Positions 8,600 through 16,999 of a stretch of 64,000 nucleotides of DNA are shown here, piece by piece. The stretch lies in the NCBI GenBank assembly GCA_023409265.1, contig JAEYHZ010000022.1, positions 372,001 to 436,000 on the forward strand, given 5' to 3'. Below the pieces are notes generated by a model. It ran no database searches, was not told where the DNA came from, and worked only from the letters and a program-made list of their open reading frames with translations. The DNA comes from Bacillota bacterium. GTDB taxonomy: Bacteria; Bacillota; Clostridia; Acetivibrionales; DSM-1351. Position 1 is the stretch's first letter. The number at the start of each line of letters is the position of its first letter. The position numbers and the translations under genes are program-made.

Positions 8600-9136
8600 A
8601 TGCCAAAGCAAATTGAGAATGTACAAAAAAGAACACTCGAAGCAGCAAAATGCGAGCTGCTTGAATCAGGTTACAGCGGCTTTACCATACGTTCTGTTGC
8701 AAAAAAATGCGGTATAGCGGTTGGTACAATCTACAATTATTTTCCCTCTAAAGATATACTTGCAGCTTCTGTTATGCTTAATGACTGGAATGATGCACTC
8801 CTAGTCATGCGTCAAGCTTCAAAAACATCCGAAACCATCACTGAAGGTTTACATGTAATATATAAAGAGATTGAAAAATTTTCTTCCCTGTACAGAAAAA
8901 TTTGGGCACAGTATTCATTAACCGGTGATTTTACAACTGACTATTCCAAACGACATAATCTTCTAATTACCCAGCTTTCAGAAATCATACATACTCTACT
9001 GGAACGCTTTCATGCTGCCGAAGATGAGTTTCTTGACAATTTTGTCGCAGAAAACCTTTTAAATGCAGCTATGAGAAAAAGTAATTTTCATTCTCTAGCA
9101 GCCATATTTGAGCGTATATTTAACTCTATCAGGTAA
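8600..9136 (+). CDS. TetR/AcrR family transcriptional regulator
   Basis: A 178-residue repressor. The N-terminal helix-turn-helix is clear (TIRSVAKKCGIAVGTIYNYF followed by PSKDIL), and the C-terminal helical ligand-binding domain is divergent, as usual. The ATG at 8600 is favoured over the GTG at 8594 because GGGGTG sits five bases upstream. It is the first gene of a tight four-gene plus-strand operon, and its own operator overlaps its promoter. The redox-type genes that follow suggest the inducer is a small hydrophobic or redox-active compound; that is inference from context. Confidence 0.92.
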   Translation: MPKQIENVQKRTLEAAKCELLESGYSGFTIRSVAKKCGIAVGTIYNYFPSKDILAASVMLNDWNDALLVMRQASKTSETITEGLHVIYKEIEKFSSLYRKIWAQYSLTGDFTTDYSKRHNLLITQLSEIIHTLLERFHAAEDEFLDNFVAENLLNAAMRKSNFHSLAAIFERIFNSIR

Positions 9137-9151
9137 AGGAGAGAACAAACT

Positions 9152-10078
9152 ATGAGTAGTTTTAAAAACTTACGGATTGTAGACAATTTTTATCAAACCT
9201 CCGCATTCTTTCCCATGCCGACAGTATTAATCGGTACCATAGCAGAGGATGGTTCCACTTCTTTAGGGCCGTATTCATTAGTTCAGCCCTATTATGTTGC
9301 GGGCAAGGATTATTACGCAATGCTGCTTTGTTCACGAAATTCATCCAATACATCGCAGCATCTGCTGCGCTATGGAAAGTGCAGTCTCAATTTTATACCG
9401 GATAAGAAAAAGTATTTTAAGGAGGCGGTACGCCTGGGATTCCCCGGAGATACACCTGCGGAAAAAATGAAAAATTGTGCCTTTACCCTCGAAGACGGTC
9501 TCCTGGCTAAGGAGCATCCGGATGAATTATATCCCAAAGTTGTGACCGAAGCATTTCAGGTATTTGAGTGTACATGGATGCGTGAGCTGGACGGCGCACA
9601 TACCGATGTTCCAGGCTGTCTGGACGGCTATGAGCCCCCATATCATGATTTTAATGGTATTACATCAAAATTCGGTGCTCATTTCATTCTACGTGTAGAT
9701 AGGATTTTAATGAAAGAAAAATACTATAATGCCATAGTGAATGGTGTTCGCGGGAACTCTTTCCCAAGTGTACCTGTTGATTACGGTTATCGTGACAGTA
9801 AGAATTTTTGGTATACAGGATTTTCCCGTCCCCGCGCCCAACTGCTTCCTATTCGTAAAGCTTCCATTGACTCAGTGCGCTATGCAGCAGACCGCATTGA
9901 CGATGTGGTGAAATTTACCGACGACGCGTGTGCGATGTTGGTAAAAGTACCCCGGATATTCCTGCCTACTGCTCTAAAAGGCTGTGTTTCCTGGGCAAAT
10001 GAAAATAATGTTACACTTATCACAGCAGAACATATGAAGATAATTAATGACAAACGTTCAAAAGAAAAATTGAAATAA
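9152..10078 (+). CDS. Flavin reductase-like (FMN-binding split-barrel) protein
   Basis: A 308-residue protein with the FMN-binding split-barrel features of the flavin reductase/flavoredoxin family: FFPMPTVLIGTIAEDGS, LGPYSLVQPYYVAG, MLLCSRNSSNTSQHLLRYG and SLNFIPD. It is longer than the usual 180-200 residue family member; the extra C-terminal part (from about residue 200, with KSSID-like helices and a DDVVKFTDDACAML stretch) is unfamiliar. It begins 15 bp after the TetR gene with an AAAGGAG box, so it is co-transcribed. A flavin-dependent reductase acting on a toxic small molecule would suit the operon, but the substrate is unknown. Confidence 0.75.
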   Translation: MSSFKNLRIVDNFYQTSAFFPMPTVLIGTIAEDGSTSLGPYSLVQPYYVAGKDYYAMLLCSRNSSNTSQHLLRYGKCSLNFIPDKKKYFKEAVRLGFPGDTPAEKMKNCAFTLEDGLLAKEHPDELYPKVVTEAFQVFECTWMRELDGAHTDVPGCLDGYEPPYHDFNGITSKFGAHFILRVDRILMKEKYYNAIVNGVRGNSFPSVPVDYGYRDSKNFWYTGFSRPRAQLLPIRKASIDSVRYAADRIDDVVKFTDDACAMLVKVPRIFLPTALKGCVSWANENNVTLITAEHMKIINDKRSKEKLK

Positions 10079-10146
10079 GTGAGAAACCCTCTATTATATA
10101 GGGTATATTGTGCCAGACACTATTTTTTAAAATTGGAGTGAGGTTT

Positions 10147-10989
10147 ATGAAAATAGTACTTGCAGGAGCATTTGGAAAGTTAGGCAATGAAATACTGCGC
10201 GCCTTGGTCCGGGATGGGCATGAAGTAATTGCAGCAGGCTTGGTGGTGCGAGGTACCTCTGATATTGAAAGTATGGTCACAATAAAAAAAATCGATGTAA
10301 CAGATAAATCTTCCCTAAGCGGTCTCTGCGATGGAGCAGACGTGGTTATCTCAACTGTGGGACTAACAGGTTCCTCGTCAAATGTTACAAATTATGATAT
10401 CGATTATCAAGGTAACGTAAATCTCCTGGAAGAAGCCAAGCGTTCAGGTGTTAAGAAATTCATTTATACCTCCGTCCTAAAAGCCGATGGTGACCCTACG
10501 GTACCAATGCTCCATGCCAAGCATATGTTTGAGGATGAACTTAAAAATAGCGGGATACAATATGTGATATTCCGTCCTACCGGCTATTTTTACGACATTG
10601 CAAAAGTATTTATGCCAATGATTGAAAAAGGTAAAGTTACATTGCTGGGCAAAAAGCCTGTACACGCTAATGTTATTGACACCACCGACCTTGCAGATTT
10701 CATACTTTTACACATGAATGATAATAATAAGACCTTTGATATTGGCGGTACAGAAACCTATTCCTATGAAGAAATTGCACGCATGTTCTTTGCCGCAGCT
10801 GGAAAACCGGCCGTTATCAAGCGGGCACATGCGTTTTTATTTACTATCCTTGCTGCACTGGCAAATCGAAAAAAGAATGGAAAAGAGGCCATTATTAAAT
10901 TTTCAAAATGGACTCTAACCCATGAAATGGTAGCTGAGCACAAGTATGGAAAACTTAGCTTTAAAGAATATATTAAAAATTGTTATTAA
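10147..10989 (+). CDS. NmrA-like / SDR NAD(P)-binding protein
   Basis: A 280-residue atypical short-chain dehydrogenase/epimerase-like protein. MKIVLAGAFGKLGNEILRAL shows the GxxGxxG Rossmann motif at the N-terminus, with VVISTVGLTG and KRSGVKKFIYTSVLKADGDP further on, typical of NmrA/YesF-type NAD(P)H-binding proteins. The start at 10147 has GGAGTGAGG upstream; the longer frame from 10108 lacks a site. It is the third gene of the TetR operon. Members act as NAD(P)H:quinone reductases or redox-sensing proteins, which fits the neighbouring flavin protein. The C-terminal stretch after residue 215 is hydrophobic and unusual. Confidence 0.85.
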   Translation: MKIVLAGAFGKLGNEILRALVRDGHEVIAAGLVVRGTSDIESMVTIKKIDVTDKSSLSGLCDGADVVISTVGLTGSSSNVTNYDIDYQGNVNLLEEAKRSGVKKFIYTSVLKADGDPTVPMLHAKHMFEDELKNSGIQYVIFRPTGYFYDIAKVFMPMIEKGKVTLLGKKPVHANVIDTTDLADFILLHMNDNNKTFDIGGTETYSYEEIARMFFAAAGKPAVIKRAHAFLFTILAALANRKKNGKEAIIKFSKWTLTHEMVAEHKYGKLSFKEYIKNCY

Positions 10990-11004
10990 TCAGGGGGGAT
11001 CACT

Positions 11005-11829
11005 ATGACTTTTTGGGAAGCATGGAACCTTGCATTTCCACCGTTGATGTGGGTATTGGTTATTGTATGCGGAGTACTTTCAGCAATAGGCTTCTATAAA
11101 TTTGTATACTTTCTCTCCATCGGTTACGGGCTGGCTATCAGTGGTGTTGGTGCTACAGTAATCATCATGTATAGCAAGTCCTTGTCACTCGGGTGCCTGG
11201 TTCTAAGCCTGTTGTTCATCATATACGGCATACGGTTAAGCGGTTTTCTGATTGTACGCGAAGTAAAAAGTCTTTCATACCGCAATACCCTGGAAGAGGT
11301 TACTAAAACCCAAAAACCAATGCCCCTGTTCGTGAAATTCGCCATATGGATAAGTGTGACAGCACTGTATATTGCTCAGACTTCACCCTTATTTTATCGC
11401 CTTTCAAACAATCTTCCCCAAGGCATTATGCCCTGGATCGGGGCTTTGATAATGGCTGCGGCATTAATCATTGAGACCATTTCGGATAAACAGAAAAGTG
11501 CTGCCAAAAAGTTGGATCCACATCGTTTTTGCGATACCGGATTATATAAGCTGGTGCGCTGCCCTAATTATTTAGGTGAGATTTTATTTTGGATGGGAGT
11601 ATTCCTATCCGGTTTTGGTGCCTTAAAGGGTGCCTGGCAATGGATCGTTGCTATACTCGGGTTTATCCTTATTGTATATGTTATGTTTAGTGGTGCAAAA
11701 CGACTTGAAATCCGACAAAACAAAAACTACGGCCAACTTGAAGAATACCAGGCGTATATTAGTAAAACACCAATTCTGATTCCGTTTGTACCTCTTTACA
11801 GTCTTAAAAACTGGCATTTTATAAAATAA
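11005..11829 (+). CDS. DUF1295 family integral membrane protein
   Basis: A 274-residue polytopic membrane protein with about seven hydrophobic segments. The C-terminal part carries the signature DTGLYKLVRCPNYLGEILFW of DUF1295, a family related to steroid 5-alpha-reductases and isoprenylcysteine methyltransferases, in which R-x-P-N-Y-x-G-E contributes to NADPH or cofactor binding. It is the last gene of the TetR operon, 15 bp after the NmrA-like gene and preceded by GGGGGG. By analogy it may reduce or modify a lipid-soluble substrate in the membrane; the actual reaction is unknown. Confidence 0.88.
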   Translation: MTFWEAWNLAFPPLMWVLVIVCGVLSAIGFYKFVYFLSIGYGLAISGVGATVIIMYSKSLSLGCLVLSLLFIIYGIRLSGFLIVREVKSLSYRNTLEEVTKTQKPMPLFVKFAIWISVTALYIAQTSPLFYRLSNNLPQGIMPWIGALIMAAALIIETISDKQKSAAKKLDPHRFCDTGLYKLVRCPNYLGEILFWMGVFLSGFGALKGAWQWIVAILGFILIVYVMFSGAKRLEIRQNKNYGQLEEYQAYISKTPILIPFVPLYSLKNWHFIK

Positions 11830-11842
11830 GGTGGATACTACT

Positions 11843-11867
11843 AACTTATTCCTACCGGATAAGTTAT
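11843..11867. terminator. Weak bidirectional hairpin between convergent genes
   Basis: A 7-bp inverted repeat (AACTTAT and ATAAGTT) overlaps the stop codon of the MocR gene and lies 14 bp after the DUF1295 stop. It is short, so this is a tentative call. Confidence 0.3.
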
Positions 11868-13279
11868 AACCAGTCTGCCCATGCTGCTTTCAACCGCTTT
11901 ACACAGTCTGGAATATCTTCAATATCAATTTTGCTAAAGCCAAGAAATAAGGTATTTGGAGGACAATCAGCTTTGTCCTGCCAAAACTCCATTGTTGAGT
12001 AAACCTTAACTTTATATTCAAGGGCTTTTGCTATTAGCTCTTGCTGATTTACGTTTTCTGAAAATTCTATAAGGAAATATTGTCCTGTACCGTTACCGGT
12101 TAACTTTATTTTTCCTTTGACATCTGAAAATTCCGAAGAAAATAATTCGAGCCTTTTTCTGAAAATATTATTGAGCCTTCTGATATGACGGTCATATTGC
12201 CCTGTTTCGATCAGCCTGCCGATTACATATTGATTGAGTAATGGTGCCGTACTATTGTAGTTTTCAAATTTACTCTGATATATCTCCATAAGTTGCGGTG
12301 GCAAAATCATATAGCCCATTCTTATTGAGGGTGAAAGAGCTTTTGAAAATGTGCCAAGATAAATGACACGGTTATTTGCATCTATAGATTGCAATGATGG
12401 TATAGGCTTTGCGAAGTAGCGTTGTTCACTGTCAAAATCATCTTCTATTATATAAACACCGTTTTGATTAGCCCATTCCAGCAACCGGTATCTACGATCT
12501 ACAGGCATGGTTACACCCGTGGGAAACTGGTGTGATGGGGTGCAATACAAGACACATGCATCTTGAACCTTTGGAAGTTCTGAAACCATTAAACCATTTT
12601 CATCAACCGGCACAGTCTGTACGTTCATTTTATTATTGCAAAATACAGAAACAGCCTTATTAAAGCCTGGTTCCTCCATCAAAATGGTGGTACGCTCATC
12701 AGAAAGCAATTTGCAAATATAGTCTAAGGACTGCTGAATACCACAGGTTATAATTATTTGACTTTTATCACAGTATACACCCCTGATCCGCTCAAGATAG
12801 GAAAGTAGATTTTGCCTTAGATACAATTCACCTTGCTTGTCCTGGTAAGATGATATTTTTTCTTCCTGCTCCAACCGTTCCAAACATTCAAGGGTATATT
12901 TTCTCCAAGAACTTTTAGGGAAAAGGCCACTTGTATGGCTGCTATTTGTTAAGTCGTACAGAATCTCGGAATGGGACATATTTTCTTTTATTGCTAAACT
13001 GCCAGCTGGATGTGGCCTTTTCCGATTGGTCAACTTTATTTGGGGCAGTTTTGTTACCATATACCCAATTCCCTTTTGTGGTATTATGTAACCCTCTGCC
13101 ACTAACTGACTATAGGCACTATCCACAGTATTTCTGCTTACCTGTAAAGTTTTTGCCAATCCTCTGCTGCCCGTTAACACCTGATTTTCTGTTAAGACAC
13201 CGTCTATGATTTCTCGTCTGATTTGTGAGTATATCTGCATATAAAGATGCTCTTCGCTATTTCTATCTAAAAAAATCAT
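11864..13279 (-). CDS. MocR/PdxR-type regulator (GntR HTH plus aminotransferase domain)
   Basis: A 471-residue fusion regulator. Residues 10-75 form a GntR winged helix (SRGLAKTLQVSRNTVDSAYS), followed by a linker and a full aminotransferase class I fold. The PLP lysine is in YLGTFSKALSPSIRMGY, with the upstream aspartate and tyrosine pocket in YIIEDDFDSE. Such proteins use bound PLP-amino acid adducts as signals rather than for catalysis. It is divergent from an EamA-type exporter at 13438, and the spacer contains repeated GTGGCACT boxes, so it most likely activates or represses that exporter and itself. A second regulator/exporter pair of the same kind lies at 49.5-51.9 kb. Confidence 0.93.
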   Translation of the reverse strand: MIFLDRNSEEHLYMQIYSQIRREIIDGVLTENQVLTGSRGLAKTLQVSRNTVDSAYSQLVAEGYIIPQKGIGYMVTKLPQIKLTNRKRPHPAGSLAIKENMSHSEILYDLTNSSHTSGLFPKSSWRKYTLECLERLEQEEKISSYQDKQGELYLRQNLLSYLERIRGVYCDKSQIIITCGIQQSLDYICKLLSDERTTILMEEPGFNKAVSVFCNNKMNVQTVPVDENGLMVSELPKVQDACVLYCTPSHQFPTGVTMPVDRRYRLLEWANQNGVYIIEDDFDSEQRYFAKPIPSLQSIDANNRVIYLGTFSKALSPSIRMGYMILPPQLMEIYQSKFENYNSTAPLLNQYVIGRLIETGQYDRHIRRLNNIFRKRLELFSSEFSDVKGKIKLTGNGTGQYFLIEFSENVNQQELIAKALEYKVKVYSTMEFWQDKADCPPNTLFLGFSKIDIEDIPDCVKRLKAAWADWL

Positions 13280-13295
13280 ATACTATCTCCTGGTG

Positions 13296-13340
13296 GTGGC
13301 ACTATTATTTATTATGGCAGTGGCACTTTTTATAGTGCCA
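13296..13340. promoter_or_regulatory. Candidate MocR operator in the divergent spacer
   Basis: GTGGCACT occurs at 13296-13303 and again at 13320-13327, and the second copy is the left arm of an inverted repeat TGGCACT-6-AGTGCCA (13321-13340). Direct plus inverted repeats of this kind, between a MocR gene and its divergent target, are the expected regulator site. Confidence 0.6.
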
Positions 13341-13437
13341 TTTATATTGTATCATACAGTAAAAACATTCTAAAGCGTAATGGGAAAAACCAGAGGTAAC
13401 AAGCACTTTATAGTTCATACAACAGGAGGGATTGAGT

Positions 13438-14319
13438 ATGGAAATAATCAAACGAAAGAATGAAACAAAAGATGTCTTAATGGAACTTCTGGCGGTTGCT
13501 TTTCTTGCCACTGGCGGTATCTTTGTAAAACTTAGCGGACTTTCTCCGATCAATACGGGATTTTATAGAGTACTGTTTTCGATACCGTTGTTGTTTCCCT
13601 TAGCATATAAGGGCTTAAAAAAACTGCGAAAAAAAGATGTCATAGTATTATTTCTTGCCGGGATTTTTCTGGCTGGCGATGTTTCCTTATGGAATCTCTC
13701 TTTTAGTCATACTTCAGTTGCTAATGCAAACCTGCTGACCAATTTAACGCCCTTAACAGTAATTCCAGTATCGTACTTTTTATTTAAGGAAAAGATACCC
13801 AAAAAATTTTTTATTGGTGTAATAGTGACAATCTTTGGTATATTTATCTTAATAGGTGGCAAAACCAGTCCCAGTGCATCAAACTATTTCGGCGATTTTT
13901 TGGCTTTATGCGCATCTTTTTTTTATGCAGGTTTTCTGCTGATTTCATACCGTCTGCGGGATCGTGTAGATAGCAGTGTAATTATGTTCGTCAGCGGATT
14001 TGGAAGTTCAATTACTCTATTTATATCTGCCAGCTTAATTGAAGGGTTTCAAGTGCCTCATGGTTCAGATCAGCTTTGGCCGTTATTAGGGTTGACCCTT
14101 TGCCTGCAAGTAATTGGACATAATCTGCTTGCACACTGTCAGGGAAAAATAAACATCAATTTATCGTCCATTATTTGCTTATCACAGCCAGCGGTTGCAA
14201 CTATCTACGCTCTTCTGATTTTCTCTGAAATCATATCGGCAAAGGAAGTTTTGGGCATCATTATTGTCATGGCAGGTGTTTATTTAGTAAAGGCACAGTT
14301 CAATTCTAAAAGGATGTAA
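13438..14319 (+). CDS. EamA family (DMT superfamily) transporter
   Basis: A 293-residue membrane protein with about ten hydrophobic segments arranged as two EamA repeats (FLATGGIFVKLSGLSPINTG near the start; the second half begins near LALCASFFYAGFLLISYR). Family members export amino acids, metabolites or drugs by proton antiport. The ATG at 13438 is preceded by AGGAGGG. It is divergent from the MocR regulator, a common pairing in which the regulator senses the exported amine or amino acid. It ends 30 bp before a strong terminator. Confidence 0.92.
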   Translation: MEIIKRKNETKDVLMELLAVAFLATGGIFVKLSGLSPINTGFYRVLFSIPLLFPLAYKGLKKLRKKDVIVLFLAGIFLAGDVSLWNLSFSHTSVANANLLTNLTPLTVIPVSYFLFKEKIPKKFFIGVIVTIFGIFILIGGKTSPSASNYFGDFLALCASFFYAGFLLISYRLRDRVDSSVIMFVSGFGSSITLFISASLIEGFQVPHGSDQLWPLLGLTLCLQVIGHNLLAHCQGKININLSSIICLSQPAVATIYALLIFSEIISAKEVLGIIIVMAGVYLVKAQFNSKRM

Positions 14320-14348
14320 TAATATTGAATTGCTACAACAGTTAAGTC

Positions 14349-14389
14349 AAAAAGGCTCAACCTCCTAATCCGGGGTTTGAGCCTTTTTT
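14349..14389. terminator. Bidirectional rho-independent terminator
   Basis: The arm AAAAAGGCTCAA pairs with TTGAGCCTTTTTT, giving U-tracts in both directions. It serves the EamA gene on the plus strand and the methyltransferase gene on the minus strand. Confidence 0.88.
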
Positions 14390-14429
14390 GCCGCAAACTT
14401 CAGATAACTCACTGCCCATTTTACAATGT

Positions 14430-15200
14430 TTAAGGTTTTCTTGCAAGGTATAAGTCTATCGTATCATAAACATTAATTTTACCGCCAAAACTGTTAATAG
14501 TTTGTTTCATTTCGTTTGAAAACAATATCCGTTGCTCTTCTTTCATTGCAATACTGTCTGAGTATGTGTTAATAAGCGAAACATAACTTTGGGCATCAAA
14601 TGTCCTTGTTCGATAATATAATTTGAAATTAACATCAATAAATCCGTATTTCTTAACGGTTTCAGCATTTTTCATGCATTTTTCTTCATTATATTCTTCC
14701 GGCTCACTGGTATATGGCATGTATTTAGAGTATACTTTCTGCATTGCAACATGAAGCGGTTCGTTTTCTTTGTCTTTGAAAGGGTGGTTTCTGAAACACG
14801 CAAATGTGCCTCCGCTTTTTAAAAGTCTATAAACTTTCGGATAACCCGTTTCTTCCGGTATCCAATGAAAGGCAGTTGCGGAGTAAATCATATCAAATGA
14901 ATTATCAGGGCATTCATATTCTTCAAAAGCCATATTTTTAACTTCAAAATTCTTATAAGCTTCGAATTTTTTTCTGGAATACGCCGCCAATTCGTTTCCT
15001 AATTCAATAGCTGTAAGCTGGCAATTGGTTTTAAGGACAGGTAATGTGGCTTGACCTGTTCCAATACCTATCTCAAGAACACGGCTGGTTTGATTAATAT
15101 CAGAAAAATCCATTATATCAGTAAATAACTGTGGAACATAAGTTGGCCGCCATTTATCATACTCGGCTGCAACCTCATTAAATGTCAATCTCAAATCCAT
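14430..15200 (-). CDS. Class I SAM-dependent methyltransferase
   Basis: A 256-residue cytoplasmic methyltransferase. Motif I is RVLEIGIGTGQATLPVL, followed by an acidic motif II end (TAIELGNELA), and the post-motif FDMIYSATAFHWIPEETGYP is characteristic of the Methyltransf_11/25 group acting on small molecules. A strong AGGAGG box precedes the ATG at 15200. It stands alone between a terminator at 14349 and a non-coding stretch, so it is probably monocistronic. The methyl acceptor cannot be inferred. Confidence 0.9.
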   Translation of the reverse strand: MDLRLTFNEVAAEYDKWRPTYVPQLFTDIMDFSDINQTSRVLEIGIGTGQATLPVLKTNCQLTAIELGNELAAYSRKKFEAYKNFEVKNMAFEEYECPDNSFDMIYSATAFHWIPEETGYPKVYRLLKSGGTFACFRNHPFKDKENEPLHVAMQKVYSKYMPYTSEPEEYNEEKCMKNAETVKKYGFIDVNFKLYYRTRTFDAQSYVSLINTYSDSIAMKEEQRILFSNEMKQTINSFGGKINVYDTIDLYLARKP

Positions 15201-15361
15201 TATAATTCCTCCTCTTTCAAGTTTGATCGGCTAGTGATTATATATTACATTAATAATTAAATTTAATAAAATTTGGTCTGAGATTGTTTTCAGATATGTA
15301 ATAGCTGATAGATACAGCACTGGATACAAACTCCATCTTTCATATTTTTCCTTGAGTTTTC

Positions 15362-15390
15362 TTGACACGCTGGTATTTTGTGGATATAAT
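15362..15390 (+). promoter_or_regulatory. Consensus sigmaA promoter with no gene downstream
   Basis: A perfect TTGACA (15362-15367) and a perfect TATAAT (15385-15390) are separated by exactly 17 bp. The only thing downstream on this strand before the next gene is a terminator hairpin at 15444, so the promoter seems to make a short RNA. Confidence 0.8.
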
Positions 15391-15396
15391 ATACTT

Positions 15397-15478
15397 GAAA
15401 GGTGACAAGAGGCATCTTTTATTATTCTATTGTCAAAAACGTCAAACCAGCTTGTAAATAAGCTGGTTTTTATATTTT
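15397..15478 (+). ncRNA. Putative ~80-nt small RNA or leader-peptide transcript
   Basis: A transcript from the consensus promoter at 15362 would begin near 15397 and end in the T-tract after the hairpin AAACCAGCTT-loop-AAGCTGGTTTTT (15444-15470), giving roughly 80 nt. It contains a 19-codon GTG frame (15402-15461) encoding TRGIFYYSIVKNVKPACK after the start, whose stop lies in the terminator loop. No proper ribosome binding site precedes the GTG, so I favour a non-coding RNA. It lies between two minus-strand genes and could also act antisense to nearby transcripts. Confidence 0.5.
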
Positions 15479-15552
15479 ATACAGAATCGAAAACAGTACA
15501 CTAGAATTAATCCATGCTTCCAAATAATAGCTAAAGCATTTAAAACGACAAT

Positions 15553-16833
15553 TTAAAATGTGCCTGCCAATGTCATTTGATTCATATCCATTATCTTATT
15601 AAATAGTTCAGGTCTTTCGATTTGAATTTGAGCCTTATTAATTAAAATGGAATCCCAGATAAGTTTTGGTGTCTTATATTGGCTGTAAGTACCTTCCAGT
15701 GTTTTTCCCTCAACAAGAGAAAACAAGTAATCAAGCTCATCATCTGAATATGTGGGAACAAGCGCATAACCTTGGGAAACTTGAAGGTATTCATCACGAT
15801 TAAACTCAAAAGACTCATTCCACCAATCAGAATACTCCTCAAAGCCCTTCTTTCCGCCAAGCTCACTATTTATTGCCCTGGCTGCATGGTATCCACATAT
15901 TAAGGCACCTTGAACTTCTACTTCTACAAAGGCAGCACTGTCACCTATAGCAAGAACATTACCTGTATATGGCTTCTTTAGAGACATAAAAGCCTTAACC
16001 GCACAGCCATGAGTATCTAATATACGGGCATTGGCAAATTGGTGCTTCAGTGGACTATTTGTTATAACGTTTTTATAAATGGATACAGGTCTCATATTTG
16101 CACTGCCGGAAAGTGTTAATTCAACAGTATCATCTCCATATAGACTAGGGCCTATAATTACTGCCGCGTTGGAATGATATGCTTTTCCATAGTATAAGTT
16201 CCAACTGTTAGGTATATATCCTGATACTCCTTCAAGGATATATTTTACAACATGAGCTGTTGCATATAGCTTTCTGTTTTGGTTTAGACCGAATATTCCT
16301 GTTAGTTTTGCATTGACGCCTTCAGCAATTATTACTTTCTTTGCTTTAAGCGAATAAAATTTATCGTTGGATTTAAGATCTATTCTGACATGGTCTCCCA
16401 TATCCGCTCCTCCATAAGCTAACGTTGACATTCTCAAATCCACTCCCAGGATTTCACATTCCTTGTATAAATCCTGAAGGAGCTTGTTCTTATCAAACTT
16501 TACGGCAAATGGCTTCCGGTCCGGATTGGCAAAATGGATTTTATATCCGCTTGGAGAGAAATAATATTTGTTAGTAACATTAACTAAAGCACCAGAGTAT
16601 TTAACCTCAAATTTATTCCTTTCAAACATTATTGTCCCGGAATTAATATGGACTAATTCATTCTCATATCCATCATCCAGAATTATTTGAGCAGAACATG
16701 CACGTTTCAGGTGATCAAAATTTTTACTTTTTTCAATAATTACAACCTTAATCCCCATTTCGGCTGCAGTTTTTGCAGCCATAAGTCCTGCTGGTCCAGC
16801 ACCGACAATAATCAAATCAATTATGTTATTCAT
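15553..16833 (-). CDS. FAD-dependent oxidoreductase (geranylgeranyl reductase-like)
   Basis: A 426-residue flavoprotein. The N-terminal dinucleotide-binding motif is LIIVGAGPAGLMAAKTA followed by an acidic strand end VVIIEKS; a second FAD contact is VLAIGDSAAFVEVEVQGALI, where the GD motif binds the ribityl chain. The order resembles the geranylgeranyl reductase/FixC-like group of single-domain oxidoreductases. The start at 16833 is chosen because GGGGG lies twelve bases upstream; further in-frame ATGs at 16845 and 16869 crowd or precede that box. It has no close operon partners, so the substrate is unknown. Confidence 0.82.
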   Translation of the reverse strand: MNNIIDLIIVGAGPAGLMAAKTAAEMGIKVVIIEKSKNFDHLKRACSAQIILDDGYENELVHINSGTIMFERNKFEVKYSGALVNVTNKYYFSPSGYKIHFANPDRKPFAVKFDKNKLLQDLYKECEILGVDLRMSTLAYGGADMGDHVRIDLKSNDKFYSLKAKKVIIAEGVNAKLTGIFGLNQNRKLYATAHVVKYILEGVSGYIPNSWNLYYGKAYHSNAAVIIGPSLYGDDTVELTLSGSANMRPVSIYKNVITNSPLKHQFANARILDTHGCAVKAFMSLKKPYTGNVLAIGDSAAFVEVEVQGALICGYHAARAINSELGGKKGFEEYSDWWNESFEFNRDEYLQVSQGYALVPTYSDDELDYLFSLVEGKTLEGTYSQYKTPKLIWDSILINKAQIQIERPELFNKIMDMNQMTLAGTF

Positions 16834-16999
16834 GAATCTAAACATCCCCCGTGTTACAAATAGTGGCATTTAATTCAATATATGTATTTTACGCCCAGAA
16901 AGTATTATATCACATTTGTAATTTCATTTACAGATATAGGTAAAGCTTAAAAATATTTACTATCATTGGATATTTAAAGAATTACAAACGAAATTGTTT

